64,000 nucleotides of DNA from Bradyrhizobium sp. LLZ17 (GCF_041200145.1 NZ_CP165734.1:2914001-2978000); one strand, 5' to 3'; positions 1-8,055 are shown, counted from the stretch's first letter. Numbers and translations are program-made. The notes: generated by a model from the sequence alone, not told the origin.

Positions 1-762
1 TTCGAGCCGAACCAGTCGTTGCGCTGTCCCTCGTCGAGCACGTATTCGAGCGAGCCGAGCCCGATCGCGACGAGCAGGAAGCCGATATAGTCGACACGCA
101 GCCCTTTGCTGAGCAGCTTCTCCCCTCTCCTCCTCCGCGCCGGACGGCTCTTTCACCAGTGTGACGACCAGGAACAGGGAGAGCAGTCCCATCGGAACAT
201 TGATCAAAAACACCCAATGCCAGGTATAGGTATCGGTGATCCAGCCGCCGAGCGTCGGACCGATCACGGGCGCGACGACGACGGCCACGCCGTAGATTGC
301 AAAGGCTTGGCCACGCTTCTGCGGCGGAAAGGAATCCGCCAAGATCGCCTGCTCGCTGGTCGCCATGCCGCCGCCGCCGAGGCCTTGCAGGATGCGGAAC
401 AGCACCAGGGCTTGCAGATTCCAGGCGAACCCGCACAGCAGCGAGGCCACCGTGAAGGTCGCGACGCAGATCATGTAGAAGCGCTTGCGGCCGATCACGG
501 TCGAGAGCCAGCCGGAGATCGACAGCACGATGGCGTTGGCGACGAGATAGCTGGTGATGACATAGGTGCTCTCGTCGATGCCGACCGCAAGCCCGCCGGC
601 GATATGGCGCAGCGCGACGTTGGCGATGGTGGTGTCGAGCACCTCCATGAAAGTCGCGATCGAAACGACGAAGGCGATCAGATAGGGATTGTGCCCGCCG
701 GCCGCCGATCGCTCCGGCGACCAGCCTCCCGCGGAGGCTCCGCCTGCCGCGACGTCGGTCAT
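1..762 (-). CDS. DHA2-family MFS drug efflux transporter (EmrB/QacA type), partial, apparent frameshift
   Basis: This is the inner-membrane pump of a tripartite efflux system; the gene runs off the window start. The visible N-terminal part has a first membrane helix ending in ATFMEVLDTTIANVAL, then GRKRFYM and the motif C region GPTLGGWITDTYTWHWVF, all typical of 14-helix DHA2 pumps. Its ATG overlaps the stop of the adaptor gene upstream as ATGA, so the two are co-translated. In a G4 run (C4 at 122-125 on the plus strand) the reading frame changes: upstream codes ...KEPSGAEEER, while the family-like continuation LRVDYIGFLLVAIGLGS is in another frame. Removing one G joins them. Either a real frameshift or a sequence error. 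Confidence 0.85.
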   Translation of the reverse strand, partial: MTDVAAGGASAGGWSPERSAAGGHNPYLIAFVVSIATFMEVLDTTIANVALRHIAGGLAVGIDESTYVITSYLVANAIVLSISGWLSTVIGRKRFYMICVATFTVASLLCGFAWNLQALVLFRILQGLGGGGMATSEQAILADSFPPQKRGQAFAIYGVAVVVAPVIGPTLGGWITDTYTWHWVFLINVPMGLLSLFLVVTLVKEPSGAEEERGEAAQQRAACRLYRLPARRDRARLARIRARRGTAQRLVRLE

Positions 763-1919
763 CGCACCCGGGTCCAGGGCACGACCGACATGCCGGGACC
801 GACCGGCAGATCGTCCGGCCAGTTGTCGACCACGATCTTCACCGGCACGCGCTGCACCACCTTGACGTAGTTGCCGGTGGCGTTCTCCGCCGGCAGCAGG
901 CTGAACGCCGTGCCCGAGCCCGGCTGCACGGAATCGACATGCCCGGTGAGCTTGCGGCCGGGATAGGCATCGATGCGAATATCGACAGGCTGGCCCGGCC
1001 GCATATCGCTGAGCTGGGTCTCCTTGTAGTTGGCGACGATCCAGACGTCGTCGGGCACGAACATCATCAGGCTTTGCCCTGCGGTCACGAAGCTGCCCTT
1101 GGCGCCGCTGAGCTTGACGACGCGTCCGGACTGCGCCGCGACGACGCTGGTGTATTGCAGGTTCAAGTTCGCCTGATCGAGCTGCGCCTGCGATTGCTCG
1201 AGCTGCGCCTTGGCGCCTTCGAGCTGGGCTTGCAGCGTCTTGATTCCGAGCTGCGCCGCGACGACCGCCGTCTTGGCACGCGCGGTGTTGGCCTGTTGAG
1301 CCTGGAGGTCGGAGCGAGTCTGCTGCTGGCGCTGCACCGTGCCCGCGCCTTTCTCGACAAGGTCTTCGGCTCGCGAAAACTCCTCCTGCGAGAACTGGAG
1401 CTGGGCCTGCGCCTGTTCGAGTTGAGCCTGGGCCTGCTTGATCTGCTCCTGCTGGGAAACGATCTGCGCCTCGACATTGGCGATGTTGGCCTTCGAGACC
1501 GCAACCTGTGCAGCCGCCTGCTCGCTCGCGATCCGATAGTCCCGCTCGTCAATCCTGGCGAGGAGATCGCCCGCGTTGACATGCTGGTTGTCGGTGACGG
1601 GGATGTCGGTCACATAGCCACCAACCTTCGGGGCCACGGAAAAGCTGCGGGCCGCGACGAAGGCATCGTCGGTCGACTCGTAGTGGCGAACTTCGAGCCA
1701 GTACAGCAGACCGCCAACGAGCGCAGCGATCAGCACGATGGCCCCGATGCTTGTCAGCAGCCAGTGTGCGCGAAGCCGCTCGCGCAACGATGGCGCCTTG
1801 GCCGGCTGCTCCGATTGTCGCTTGTCGTCGCGGGGCTGATCGGGAGACGTTTTTGGAGCTTCCTTCGCCCTCTGCGGTTGCTCCGCGGACGGCCCACGCT
1901 CCCGTGTCTGAGCATCCAC
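759..1919 (-). CDS. HlyD/EmrA-family periplasmic adaptor subunit of efflux pump
   Basis: This membrane fusion protein links the adjacent DHA2 pump to an outer-membrane channel. A proline- and charge-rich cytoplasmic tail of about 50 residues is followed by one membrane helix (LLTSIGAIVLIAALVGGLLYW). Then come a biotinyl-lipoyl half motif (YVTDIPVTDNQHVNAGDLLARID), a long Gln/Ala-rich coiled-coil hairpin (about residues 130-260) and the second lipoyl half with a beta-barrel. I prefer the GTG at 1919 because AAAGG lies just upstream; a GTG at 1979 would add 20 residues. The 3' end overlaps the pump gene by four bases. No regulator gene is adjacent. Confidence 0.88.
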   Translation of the reverse strand: MDAQTRERGPSAEQPQRAKEAPKTSPDQPRDDKRQSEQPAKAPSLRERLRAHWLLTSIGAIVLIAALVGGLLYWLEVRHYESTDDAFVAARSFSVAPKVGGYVTDIPVTDNQHVNAGDLLARIDERDYRIASEQAAAQVAVSKANIANVEAQIVSQQEQIKQAQAQLEQAQAQLQFSQEEFSRAEDLVEKGAGTVQRQQQTRSDLQAQQANTARAKTAVVAAQLGIKTLQAQLEGAKAQLEQSQAQLDQANLNLQYTSVVAAQSGRVVKLSGAKGSFVTAGQSLMMFVPDDVWIVANYKETQLSDMRPGQPVDIRIDAYPGRKLTGHVDSVQPGSGTAFSLLPAENATGNYVKVVQRVPVKIVVDNWPDDLPVGPGMSVVPWTRVR

Positions 1920-2117
1920 GGTGAACACCTTTCTGGGGATTGAACCCGACGGCAGAGAGGCCACAGCCACCTCGCACACCGGGGCCTAACCGCAGCGTCA
2001 AACCATGGTTCCGGCATGACAGAGCACCACTCACAATTGTGAATGCTCTGCACAACAAGAAGCGCGGCACGCGAATGCCGCGCTCACTGATTAGTCGGAT
2101 CTCGTCTTGGAAAGCGC

Positions 2118-2492
2118 CTACGGGACGGGAACACCATAATAGGCGTTGATGCTGCGCAGTGCGGCGTCATCACCCCAGTTCCAGTCGCTCCTTTCGCCGT
2201 ATTTCGGCGCGCCCTCCAGCTCCTTGGCGGTAATGCCGGTGACATATCCACCGAGCTCCGTGTCGTATTTCAACGCCTGCCAAGGCAAGGGATAGTGATC
2301 GTTGCCGAGCCCTAGGAATCCGCCAAAACCAAGCACAGCGTACGACACCCTGCCGCTGGTCTTGTCGATCATCACACGTTCGATGGATCCGATCTTGTTG
2401 CGATCCGCGCCGTAAACCGATGTTCCCTCGACCTTGTCGCTGCCGATCAGCCGTCCCATTTCGGCTCGATCCAGTTCGCCTTGATTCAACAT
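2118..2492 (-). CDS. PRC-barrel domain protein
   Basis: A small soluble protein of 124 residues. The stretch LIGSDKVEGTSVYGADRNKIGS followed by IERVMIDKTSGRVSYAVLGFGG is the PRC-barrel fold signature, and the protein ends in a conserved Trp/Tyr-rich tail (DWNWGDDAAL, NAYYGVPVP). Such proteins are common in rhizobial stress regions; the molecular role is unknown. ATG at 2492 is preceded by GGAGAG; a GTG at 2507 would add five residues. An exact EcfG-type promoter lies upstream at 2526-2550, so I infer general stress control. Confidence 0.85.
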   Translation of the reverse strand: MLNQGELDRAEMGRLIGSDKVEGTSVYGADRNKIGSIERVMIDKTSGRVSYAVLGFGGFLGLGNDHYPLPWQALKYDTELGGYVTGITAKELEGAPKYGERSDWNWGDDAALRSINAYYGVPVP

Positions 2493-2525
2493 CTCGATTC
2501 TCTCCACTCAGCCGATGTGTGTACC

Positions 2526-2550
2526 AACCGGACGCGGACTTGATCGTTCC
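2526..2550 (-). promoter_or_regulatory. EcfG-type promoter of the PRC-barrel gene
   Basis: On the minus strand the bases read GGAAC, 17 bases, GTT, which matches the general stress sigma factor EcfG consensus. It ends about 34 bases before the ATG at 2492. A looser copy (GGAAC-N18-GTT, 2575-2600) points the other way toward the pseudogene at 2636. Confidence 0.65.
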
Positions 2551-2635
2551 GGAAGCACGTTCCTCCACTCCTCTGGAACAATAGCGCGAAAGGCGCGGTT
2601 CTCTGACTTTCGCACCTCGAACCCGGAGCCCCGCG

Positions 2636-2908
2636 ATGTCTCAGACCGTCTCCGACTTCATCGTCCAGCGTCTGCATCAGTGGGGCGTGCGCCACATCTT
2701 TGGTTATCCGGGCGACGGCATCAACGGCGAGGTGAAAACCGATCCCGAGGTGCCGCCACTGCCGCCGCACATCACGCTGCAGCAAGCCAAGAACTTCTCG
2801 CTTGCTCTGTTGAAGGGGTATCCGAACGAAGCCGGGGTGATGAAGCCGGGGTGATCAAGGGGAGCGGCACGGCAGGTGTTCGAATCGATCCTGCCCGGAA
2901 AGGAATGA
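2636..2908 (+). pseudogene. Remnant of a thiamine-diphosphate-dependent oxidase/decarboxylase
   Basis: The first 33 codons match the start of pyruvate oxidase/acetolactate synthase-like enzymes (VQRLHQWGVRHIFGYPGDGING). The next codons match the extreme C-terminus of the same family (VKTDPEVPPLPPHITLQQAKNF, then ARQVFESILPGKE before TGA at 2906). The roughly 500 central codons are missing, with the junction near 2731-2737. A 14-base tandem duplication (2828-2841, 2842-2855) shifts the frame, and one extra base after it restores the frame. The enzyme cannot be functional. A short product of 72 residues is possible but has no cofactor site. Confidence 0.8.
2828..2855 (+). repeat. 14-bp perfect tandem duplication
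   Basis: The unit gaagccggggtgat occurs twice with no gap inside the thiamine-enzyme remnant. Because 14 is not a multiple of three, it breaks the C-terminal frame. It looks like a slippage event after the gene lost function. Confidence 0.9.
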
Positions 2909-2916
2909 GGTGAACC

Positions 2917-3144
2917 ATGAGCGATTTCCGCGATATCCAGCACGGCGTCAACGATCCCGTCGGTGGCCTCGACGTGAGGCGCAAGGTCGACGACAACCGG
3001 ACGCCGCATGAGCGGGCGCAGCATCATGCCGACGTGCGCGCCGATGCGTCCGCCACGTCCGCCGAGCCGTTCCTGCCGGAGCGGCTCCGGCGCAAGGCGA
3101 CCGATCCCATCAATCCCCGCACCGGCAGGAATCCGACGGACTAA
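2917..3144 (+). CDS. Small hydrophilic hypothetical protein
   Basis: A 75-residue, strongly charged protein without membrane helices or signal peptide, rich in Arg, Asp and Pro (ERAQHHADVRADASATSAEP). A good ribosome site (GAGGTGA) lies six bases before the ATG, and the gene starts eight bases after the stop of the thiamine-enzyme remnant, so it was probably co-transcribed with it. I do not recognise a domain. Likely intrinsically disordered. Confidence 0.55.
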   Translation: MSDFRDIQHGVNDPVGGLDVRRKVDDNRTPHERAQHHADVRADASATSAEPFLPERLRRKATDPINPRTGRNPTD

Positions 3145-3150
3145 CCGCTT

Positions 3151-3175
3151 GGAACCTCGGCTCCTGCTGCGGGTT
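3151..3175 (+). promoter_or_regulatory. EcfG-type promoter of the DUF4142 gene at 3235
   Basis: GGAAC at 3151-3155 and GTT at 3173-3175 are separated by 17 bases, an exact EcfG-type match 60 bases before the ATG. Confidence 0.65.
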
Positions 3176-3234
3176 GGTCGGCGCGAACGTTCGCGCGGCC
3201 TTTCGGCTGCGCCGTCAGTCAGAGGGACCGAACC

Positions 3235-3786
3235 ATGAAAAAAACCATCGTCGCTTTCGCTTGCGTGCTCCTCGCAGGCCCCGCACTCGCCCAGTCACTC
3301 GGGGAGAAGACCGGCGTGAATTCAACGCTCGGCGTCGCACCGACCACCGCCGATTTCGTCAAGGAAGCCGCCATCAGCGACATGTTCGAGATCGAATCGA
3401 GCAAGCTCGCCGAGCAGAAGGGCAACGCGCAGGAAAAATCCTTCGCGCAGCAGATGGTGACCGATCACACCAAGACCAGCACCGAACTCAAGGGCCTGGT
3501 CGGCAACGGCAAGGCCCAGGCCACCGTGCCGACGTCGCTCGACAGCTCGCACCAGAGCAAGCTCGACAAGCTCAAGAGCGCCACCGGCAAGGACTTCAGC
3601 TCGGATTACAACTCCTATCAGGTCAGCGCGCATGAAGACGCGGTCTCTCTGTTCGAGCGCTATGCCAATGGCGGCGACAATGCCGAACTGAAGAACTGGG
3701 CCGGCAAGACGTTGCCTACGCTCAGGCATCATCTCGACATGGCCAAAGAGCTCGGCAGGGCTCCGAACGTCGGACAGTCCAAGTAG
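3235..3786 (+). CDS. Exported DUF4142 domain protein
   Basis: A 183-residue periplasmic protein. A clear signal peptide (MKKTIVAFACVLLAGPALA, cleavage after ALA-Q) is followed by a ferritin-like four-helix DUF4142 domain. Hallmarks are DFVKEAAISDMFEIESSKLA, FAQQMVTDHTKT and a C-terminal helix (TLPTLRHHLDMAKEL). Such proteins are often induced by stress or stationary phase; no enzymatic role is established. The EcfG-type promoter just upstream fits this. Two relatives occur in the window at 8056 (divergent) and 47461. Confidence 0.88.
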   Translation: MKKTIVAFACVLLAGPALAQSLGEKTGVNSTLGVAPTTADFVKEAAISDMFEIESSKLAEQKGNAQEKSFAQQMVTDHTKTSTELKGLVGNGKAQATVPTSLDSSHQSKLDKLKSATGKDFSSDYNSYQVSAHEDAVSLFERYANGGDNAELKNWAGKTLPTLRHHLDMAKELGRAPNVGQSK

Positions 3787-3812
3787 AAGTTTAAGGTAGC
3801 AAAGAATCTTCT

Positions 3813-3838
3813 GAGGACGCCGGCATCGCGGCGTCCTC
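3813..3838 (+). terminator. Possible hairpin terminator after the DUF4142 gene
   Basis: A 9-bp perfect stem (gaggacgcc paired with ggcgtcctc) with an 8-base loop follows the stop codon by about 25 bases. No T-run follows, so it may act as a 3' end stabiliser rather than a true terminator. Confidence 0.4.
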
Positions 3839-3899
3839 CGCGAACTAGCAACGATCTCGGTCCCTGCACGTTGAAGCGCAACGTTTTTGGGAGACCGTC

Positions 3900-4901
3900 A
3901 TGGCTGATCAAACCAAAACCTCGATGTCCCGCCGGCACGTCGTCCACGCGGCGAGCGCAACGCTTGCTGCTGCTTCGCTGGCCCCTTCAACAGCGAAAGG
4001 AAATACGTCCATGCCCGAGCAGGACCTGATCGATCCCGTTACGCGCTATCCGAAGCCGCCGTTCAAGAAGCAGTCGCAGCCGTGGCCCGGGCTTGCCGGC
4101 AAGATGGAGCCGCGGCCGGACCATGGCGAGACCAGCTACAGGGGCTCGGGCCGGCTGGCCGGCCGCAAGGCGCTGATCACCGGTGGCGATTCCGGAATGG
4201 GCCGCGCCGCCGCGATTGCCTATGCCCGCGAGGGCGCCGATGTCGCCATCAACTATCTGCCGGCTGAGGAGCCGGATGCGCAGGAGGTGATCGCGCTGAT
4301 CAAGAAGGAGGGACGCAACGGCCTCGCCATTCCCGGCGATCTCAAGGATGAGGCGTTCTGCAAGAGGCTCGTCGACCAGGTCGTGCAGGAGCTGGGCGGT
4401 CTCGACATCATCGTCAGCAACGCAGCGCGGCAGCAGACGCGGGCTTCCATCCTCGATGTCACATCCGAAGATTTCGACGCGACCATGAAGACCAACATCT
4501 ACGCACCATTCTGGATCATCAAGGCCGCGCTGCCGCATCTGAAGCCGGGCTCATGCATCATCGGCACGACCTCCGAACAGGCCTACGACCCCTCGCCCGA
4601 TCTCTACGACTACGCGCAGACCAAGGCGGCGACGATGAACTACGTGAAGTCGCTGGCCAAGCAACTTGGTTCGAAGGGCATTCGGGTCAACGGCGTCGCT
4701 CCGGGGCCGATCTGGACGCCGCTCCAGGTCTCCGGCGGCGCCACGATGGACAAGCTCGAAAAGTTCGGCGGCGTGACACCGCTCGGCCGCCCCGGCCAGC
4801 CCGCCGAGCTCGCCTCGATTTACGTCCAGCTCGCAGCCGCTGACGCCAGCTATGCCACCGGCCAAGTGTATGGCGCCTCCGGCGGCGCCGGGAATCCGTA
4901 A
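3900..4901 (+). CDS. SDR-family oxidoreductase with Tat-like leader
   Basis: A 333-residue NAD(P)-dependent dehydrogenase of the YghA/glucose dehydrogenase-like group. Residues 9-32 form a twin-arginine-like leader (SRRHVVHAASATLAAASLAP), and residues 38-75 hold the PVTRYPKPPF...QPWPGL segment typical of this subgroup. The Rossmann fold has the dinucleotide motif TGGDSGMGRA. SNAA matches the NNAG motif, and YDYAQTK gives the catalytic Tyr and Lys; the enzyme keeps the full active site. The substrate is unknown. Close relatives are stress-induced. A start at the ATG at 4011 would remove the leader. Confidence 0.88.
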   Translation: MADQTKTSMSRRHVVHAASATLAAASLAPSTAKGNTSMPEQDLIDPVTRYPKPPFKKQSQPWPGLAGKMEPRPDHGETSYRGSGRLAGRKALITGGDSGMGRAAAIAYAREGADVAINYLPAEEPDAQEVIALIKKEGRNGLAIPGDLKDEAFCKRLVDQVVQELGGLDIIVSNAARQQTRASILDVTSEDFDATMKTNIYAPFWIIKAALPHLKPGSCIIGTTSEQAYDPSPDLYDYAQTKAATMNYVKSLAKQLGSKGIRVNGVAPGPIWTPLQVSGGATMDKLEKFGGVTPLGRPGQPAELASIYVQLAAADASYATGQVYGASGGAGNP

Positions 4902-4991
4902 TCGTCGTCGGGGCAGCGCCGCACCAGCGAGGAACCTTCATTGTCATCAAAGCTTTACAAAGCGTCATGAAGGACATCTCGCCGGAGAACG

Positions 4992-5579
4992 ATGGCATTC
5001 ATAGAGGTCAAACCCACCCGAGTAGACACGGCGGTCGCGAACCAAATCGCGGCGCACACCAATCCAGGCATTGAGCACGCCGCAGAGACTCTGACCTGGG
5101 GCGCTGACGAGCACGTGCTGCTCGCGCTGGTGGCGGCCGGGTGGCTCTCTGCCCACCTTCTGCAACCGCGACGGCAGCGCCGCATCGCCAACCACGTTCT
5201 GACTGTTTCAGTGGCGACGGCCTTGCTGCCGCATGTTCTGAAATCGGTGTTCGATCAGACCAGGCCGGACCGGTTGACGGTGCGCGGACATCAAAATGGC
5301 GCCCCTGTTTCTGGGCGGGCGCGCGATGCCTTCCCCTCCGGTCACGCCGTTCACATGGGCGCAATTGCCTCGGCCGCCGGCCTGCTGCCGCCAACGCCGC
5401 GCCGGCTGGTGCGCTCGGTTGCGGTCGCGCTTTCACTGACACGGATTGCGGTGCTCGCGCATTGGACGAGCGACGTGGTGGCAGGCTTCGCGCTCGGCGC
5501 TGCCGTGGAGAGACTGCTCAGGCCCTGGACGCAGGCAAGGCCGCGCAGCCGGCAGCACAAGTCACAGGCACGGTCATGA
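4992..5579 (+). CDS. PAP2-family membrane phosphatase
   Basis: A 195-residue lipid- or polyprenyl-phosphate phosphatase-like protein. All three acid phosphatase motifs are present: KSVFDQTRPDR, then PSGHAVH, then LTRIAVLAHWTSDVVAG with the catalytic His and Asp. Several hydrophobic helices place it in the inner membrane. The stop overlaps the start of the next gene (ATGA), giving a three-gene unit with two DUF3147 membrane proteins. The physiological substrate is not visible from sequence. Confidence 0.87.
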   Translation: MAFIEVKPTRVDTAVANQIAAHTNPGIEHAAETLTWGADEHVLLALVAAGWLSAHLLQPRRQRRIANHVLTVSVATALLPHVLKSVFDQTRPDRLTVRGHQNGAPVSGRARDAFPSGHAVHMGAIASAAGLLPPTPRRLVRSVAVALSLTRIAVLAHWTSDVVAGFALGAAVERLLRPWTQARPRSRQHKSQARS

Positions 5580-5923
5580 CCGAATATGTCGTGCGCTTCA
5601 TTGCCGGCGGCGTGATCGTCTCCGCGTTCGCGATCCTCGGGGACATGCTCAGGCCGAAGAGCTTTGCAGGCCTGCTCGGCGCCGCCCCTTCTGTGGCGCT
5701 GGCGACGCTTGGCATTGTCGTCGTCCAGCACGGATCTCATTATGCCGCCGCCGAAAGCTGGACCATGATCTATGGTGCCGTCGCCCTCGGCTGCTACAGC
5801 GTCGCGGTCTGCCACCTGCTGATGCGATACTCTCTGAACGCATTGCCGGCCACCATCCTCGCTTCGGCCGTGTGGCTTGCGGTCGCCTTTGGACTGCTTG
5901 CAGGTTTCGGAGGTGCGGCCTGA
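5576..5923 (+). CDS. DUF3147-like integral membrane protein (first of two)
   Basis: A 115-residue protein made almost entirely of four membrane helices (for example YVVRFIAGGVIVSAFAILGD and LPATILASAVWLAVAFGLLAG). It starts at the ATG overlapping the PAP2 stop and ends in TGATG with the next gene, so all three genes are translationally coupled. DUF3147 has no known function; pairing of two such proteins suggests a hetero-oligomer. Confidence 0.8.
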   Translation: MTEYVVRFIAGGVIVSAFAILGDMLRPKSFAGLLGAAPSVALATLGIVVVQHGSHYAAAESWTMIYGAVALGCYSVAVCHLLMRYSLNALPATILASAVWLAVAFGLLAGFGGAA

Positions 5924-6408
5924 TGCTGGTCAAGATGTCACCATCGGCGCTGAAGCGGACACAATGGTACGAGTATGGAATCCGCTTTGTACTCGGCGGA
6001 CTGGCGACCGTCCTCGCCGGGGCTCTCGGCGCGCGCTTTGGAGCGTCGGTCGGCGGCCTCTTTCTCGCGCTTCCCGCGATCTTCTGCGCCAGCGCAACGC
6101 TGGTCGAGAGCCATGAACGCCGTTCCAAGGAGAAGGCCGGTCTGTCCGGGCGCAGACGCGGCCAGCAGGCCGCGGCGCTCGACGCCGCAGGTGCCGGCCT
6201 CGGCAGTATCGGCCTCGTTGCGTTCGCCGTTGTGTTTTCCGTGACAGCGGAAGCGAGCATCATCGGCGCGTTCGCCCTCGCCATCGTGGCTTGGGCCGTG
6301 GTGTCGGTGTCAGCGTGGTGGCTGAGGCGAAAGCTTCGCGCCGTCTCTCGCCATCCCCGGGCCGAACACCGTGTCCGATCAACAGGAAGCCGGGGCTCCC
6401 TGTCGTAA
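5923..6408 (+). CDS. DUF3147-like integral membrane protein (second of two)
   Basis: A 161-residue protein. Hydrophobic helices sit around IRFVLGGLATVLAGALGARFG, VGGLFLALPAIFCASATLVES and IIGAFALAIVAWAVVSVSAWW. A charged loop (ESHERRSKEKAGLSGRRRG) separates the second and third. The motif order GLFLALPAI...ATLVESHE is typical of DUF3147. The start is fixed by the TGATG overlap with the preceding paralogue. Confidence 0.8.
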   Translation: MLVKMSPSALKRTQWYEYGIRFVLGGLATVLAGALGARFGASVGGLFLALPAIFCASATLVESHERRSKEKAGLSGRRRGQQAAALDAAGAGLGSIGLVAFAVVFSVTAEASIIGAFALAIVAWAVVSVSAWWLRRKLRAVSRHPRAEHRVRSTGSRGSLS

Positions 6409-6438
6409 GCTCAGAGGGTTGCTCGAAGGTGGTGAGGC

Positions 6439-6597
6439 TCAGACCGTCTTCGCATCTTCTGTCCTCGGGGGCTGCAAGCCGGAGCTATTGGCCCAGCGCT
6501 CGACTTGCTCAATTACCTTCTGATGGCTCGGACGCACGGGCTTCTGCGCTTCGGCCTCGTCAGAAAGCTTGCGGGGTAACCTGACCTCGTCCGTCAT
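6439..6597 (-). CDS. Small hypothetical protein, 52 residues
   Basis: A short soluble protein (MTDEVRLPRKLSDEAEAQ at the start) with an amphipathic middle (HQKVIEQVERWANSSG). A clear ribosome site (AAGGGAGA) lies seven bases before the ATG. It converges with the DUF3147 gene. No domain recognised; it resembles small rhizobial stress-region proteins only in size and charge. Confidence 0.55.
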   Translation of the reverse strand: MTDEVRLPRKLSDEAEAQKPVRPSHQKVIEQVERWANSSGLQPPRTEDAKTV

Positions 6598-6709
6598 GGT
6601 ACGTCTCCCTTCCCCTTTAAAATGCGTCTCCGCGCGAAACGTTTCAAAGCATTATCTTACTGATTTGCATCGACTATCTCGCTCAACTGACGCTTCTTGA
6701 GGTTGCTGT

Positions 6710-6734
6710 GGAACTCGCGGCAAGTTGGCGAGTT
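6710..6734 (+). promoter_or_regulatory. EcfG-type promoter of the ribbon-helix-helix-like gene
   Basis: GGAAC (6710-6714), 17 bases, GTT (6732-6734), about 42 bases before the ATG. The spacer and flanks also hold related words (ttgctcaatt at 6751 and again at 6505) that could be an operator. Confidence 0.6.
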
Positions 6735-6775
6735 GAGTAAACTACGCAACTTGCTCAATTTGCGTGCTGGGAACC

Positions 6776-7036
6776 ATGAACGACCTTCGCGCCGAGCGCC
6801 TCCAAGTGATGCTTTCGCCGGAAGAGCTGGCCGCAACCGACGATTTCCGGTTCAAACACCGCATGCCGACGCGCGCCGCGGCGGTTCGCGAGTTGCTCAA
6901 ATTCGGGCTCGCAGCAGCGGGGATCGAGACCGAGCTCGGCTCCTCCGCCGGCGTCAAATCAAGCGAGTATGGCGTATTTGGCCGCGGTCCTGCGGGACAC
7001 ACGCCGGCAAAGGCCGACGGCGAGGGCACGGAGTGA
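6776..7036 (+). CDS. Small ribbon-helix-helix-like DNA-binding protein
   Basis: An 86-residue protein. Its N-terminus, RAERLQVMLSPEELAATDDFRF followed by RMPTRAAAVRELLKFGLAAAG, has the strand-helix-helix pattern of CopG/Arc-type regulators. A basic first strand is followed by an RAAAVRELL helix. The C-terminal half is flexible and low in complexity. I chose the ATG at 6776; a GTG at 6764 would add four residues. With an EcfG-type promoter upstream it may be a stress-induced regulator. No toxin partner is adjacent. Confidence 0.65.
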   Translation: MNDLRAERLQVMLSPEELAATDDFRFKHRMPTRAAAVRELLKFGLAAAGIETELGSSAGVKSSEYGVFGRGPAGHTPAKADGEGTE

Positions 7037-7231
7037 TTCCCAGCCTCTCATCGCGGAACGGCCCCGACACGGTGGGTGCCAGGGCCGTCCTTGGAGATTG
7101 CTTCCGGCGCACCGGGGGCATGACAACCGGAAGCAATCTGTCGACGTTTCGCCAGACGATTCGTTCCTCGCGCAAAGGCCCCGCGGTTTGAGCTTTCGAA
7201 GAACCGCTCGCGCTTTTTCCGGGTCGATGCT

Positions 7232-7438
7232 CTAGCCGCTCGGGGCGGCGCCGGAATCGTCCGGTGTCATGCCTGAGCCCGGCGTCTTGCTGTTGTCGTT
7301 CAACTCGGGATCGCGCGTCGCTTCGCGCGACGGCGAGCCCTTGGGATCGGTCTTGTGCACGGTCTGGGCACGCCGCTTATCGCGCGGCTGCTCCTCTGCC
7401 CTTTGGTCCTTGACGATGCCCTGGTCGGAATGCGCCAT
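7232..7438 (-). CDS. Small hydrophilic hypothetical protein, 68 residues
   Basis: A polar, probably disordered protein (MAHSDQGIVKDQRAEEQPRD at the start; PELNDNSKTPGSG near the end) without signal or membrane segment. The start at 7438 is preceded by GAGAGGA at five bases. A near match to the EcfG-type promoter (GGAAC-N17-GTA, 7472-7496, minus strand) lies upstream. No domain recognised. Confidence 0.6.
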   Translation of the reverse strand: MAHSDQGIVKDQRAEEQPRDKRRAQTVHKTDPKGSPSREATRDPELNDNSKTPGSGMTPDDSGAAPSG

Positions 7439-7519
7439 GCTGTCCTCTCGCCTCTGATGTCTCAAAGCGCTTACGCACCGGAGCGCCGAATGTTCCGGCG
7501 CGTGCGAAAGGCTGGGGCG

Positions 7520-7651
7520 CTAGCTATGCACAGCGTGCACCGCGACTGATGCATTCCCCTGATGCACTTGCCGCACCGTCGTCACCGTCGCGAACGCGAC
7601 AGAGACGCCGAAAGCGAGAATGAGAGAAAGAAGTGCCAGACGTGGAGCCAT
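7520..7651 (-). CDS. Small exported or membrane-anchored peptide, 43 residues
   Basis: The product starts MAPRLALLSLILAFGVSVAF, a signal peptide or single membrane helix, followed by 23 polar residues (ATVTTVRQVHQGNASVAVHA). An excellent ribosome site (AGGAGG) precedes the ATG at 7651. Function unknown. Confidence 0.55.
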   Translation of the reverse strand: MAPRLALLSLILAFGVSVAFATVTTVRQVHQGNASVAVHAVHS

Positions 7652-7765
7652 TGCAAACCTCCTGCTGGATCGAAAACCAACGCGATCGACTATCCCTGTA
7701 TCATCGTTAATTGGTGCGCTCATACCGTGACGCGTCTCACACGCAGATTCACGAAAACGAGAGCG

Positions 7766-7960
7766 TCAGGCGTCCTGCTTTTGGCGGCCGCGGACCATGA
7801 CCGGCGGGATTTCGCCGTCCAGCCAGTCCTGCTCGTTCGCGAGCGCCCTCCAAGCTTCCGCCATACGCGAATAGCGCTTGTAGGTGGGCTGGCCTTTGGC
7901 GCGCTCGGCGAGCTGCAGGCAGTTATCGGCGTTGTCCCGGAAAATATCAGACTGTTTCAT
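7766..7960 (-). CDS. Small conserved hypothetical protein
   Basis: A 64-residue helical protein starting MKQSDIFRDNADNCLQLAER and continuing with YKRYSRMAEAWRALANEQDWLDG. The pattern of an Asn-Cys-Leu helix followed by a Met-Ala-Glu-Ala-Trp helix recurs in many small rhizobial proteins; the role is unknown. The ribosome site is weak and the start uncertain (a longer reading to 8047 is open). Confidence 0.6.
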   Translation of the reverse strand: MKQSDIFRDNADNCLQLAERAKGQPTYKRYSRMAEAWRALANEQDWLDGEIPPVMVRGRQKQDA

Positions 7961-8055
7961 AAGCAAGATGTGGGCACCGAGCCAACATTGCGCAACCGCT
8001 CTTACGGGATCGTAACATTTGCGGGAACTTCGCGTCCCAAACGTCATTGGTGCTT

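Noticed and set aside
939..1943. Plus-strand 334-codon frame opposite the efflux adaptor gene
   Set aside because: Shadow of the adaptor coiled coil; Leu/Arg/Asp-rich with no family features.
4931..4955. GGAAC-N17-CTT before the PAP2 gene as an EcfG-type promoter
   Set aside because: The -10 part is CTT instead of GTT; one mismatch in three is too weak to count.
7037..7231. A gene or small RNA in the 195-base gap after the RHH-like gene
   Set aside because: No start with a ribosome site, no hairpin with T-run, and no promoter motif seen on either strand.
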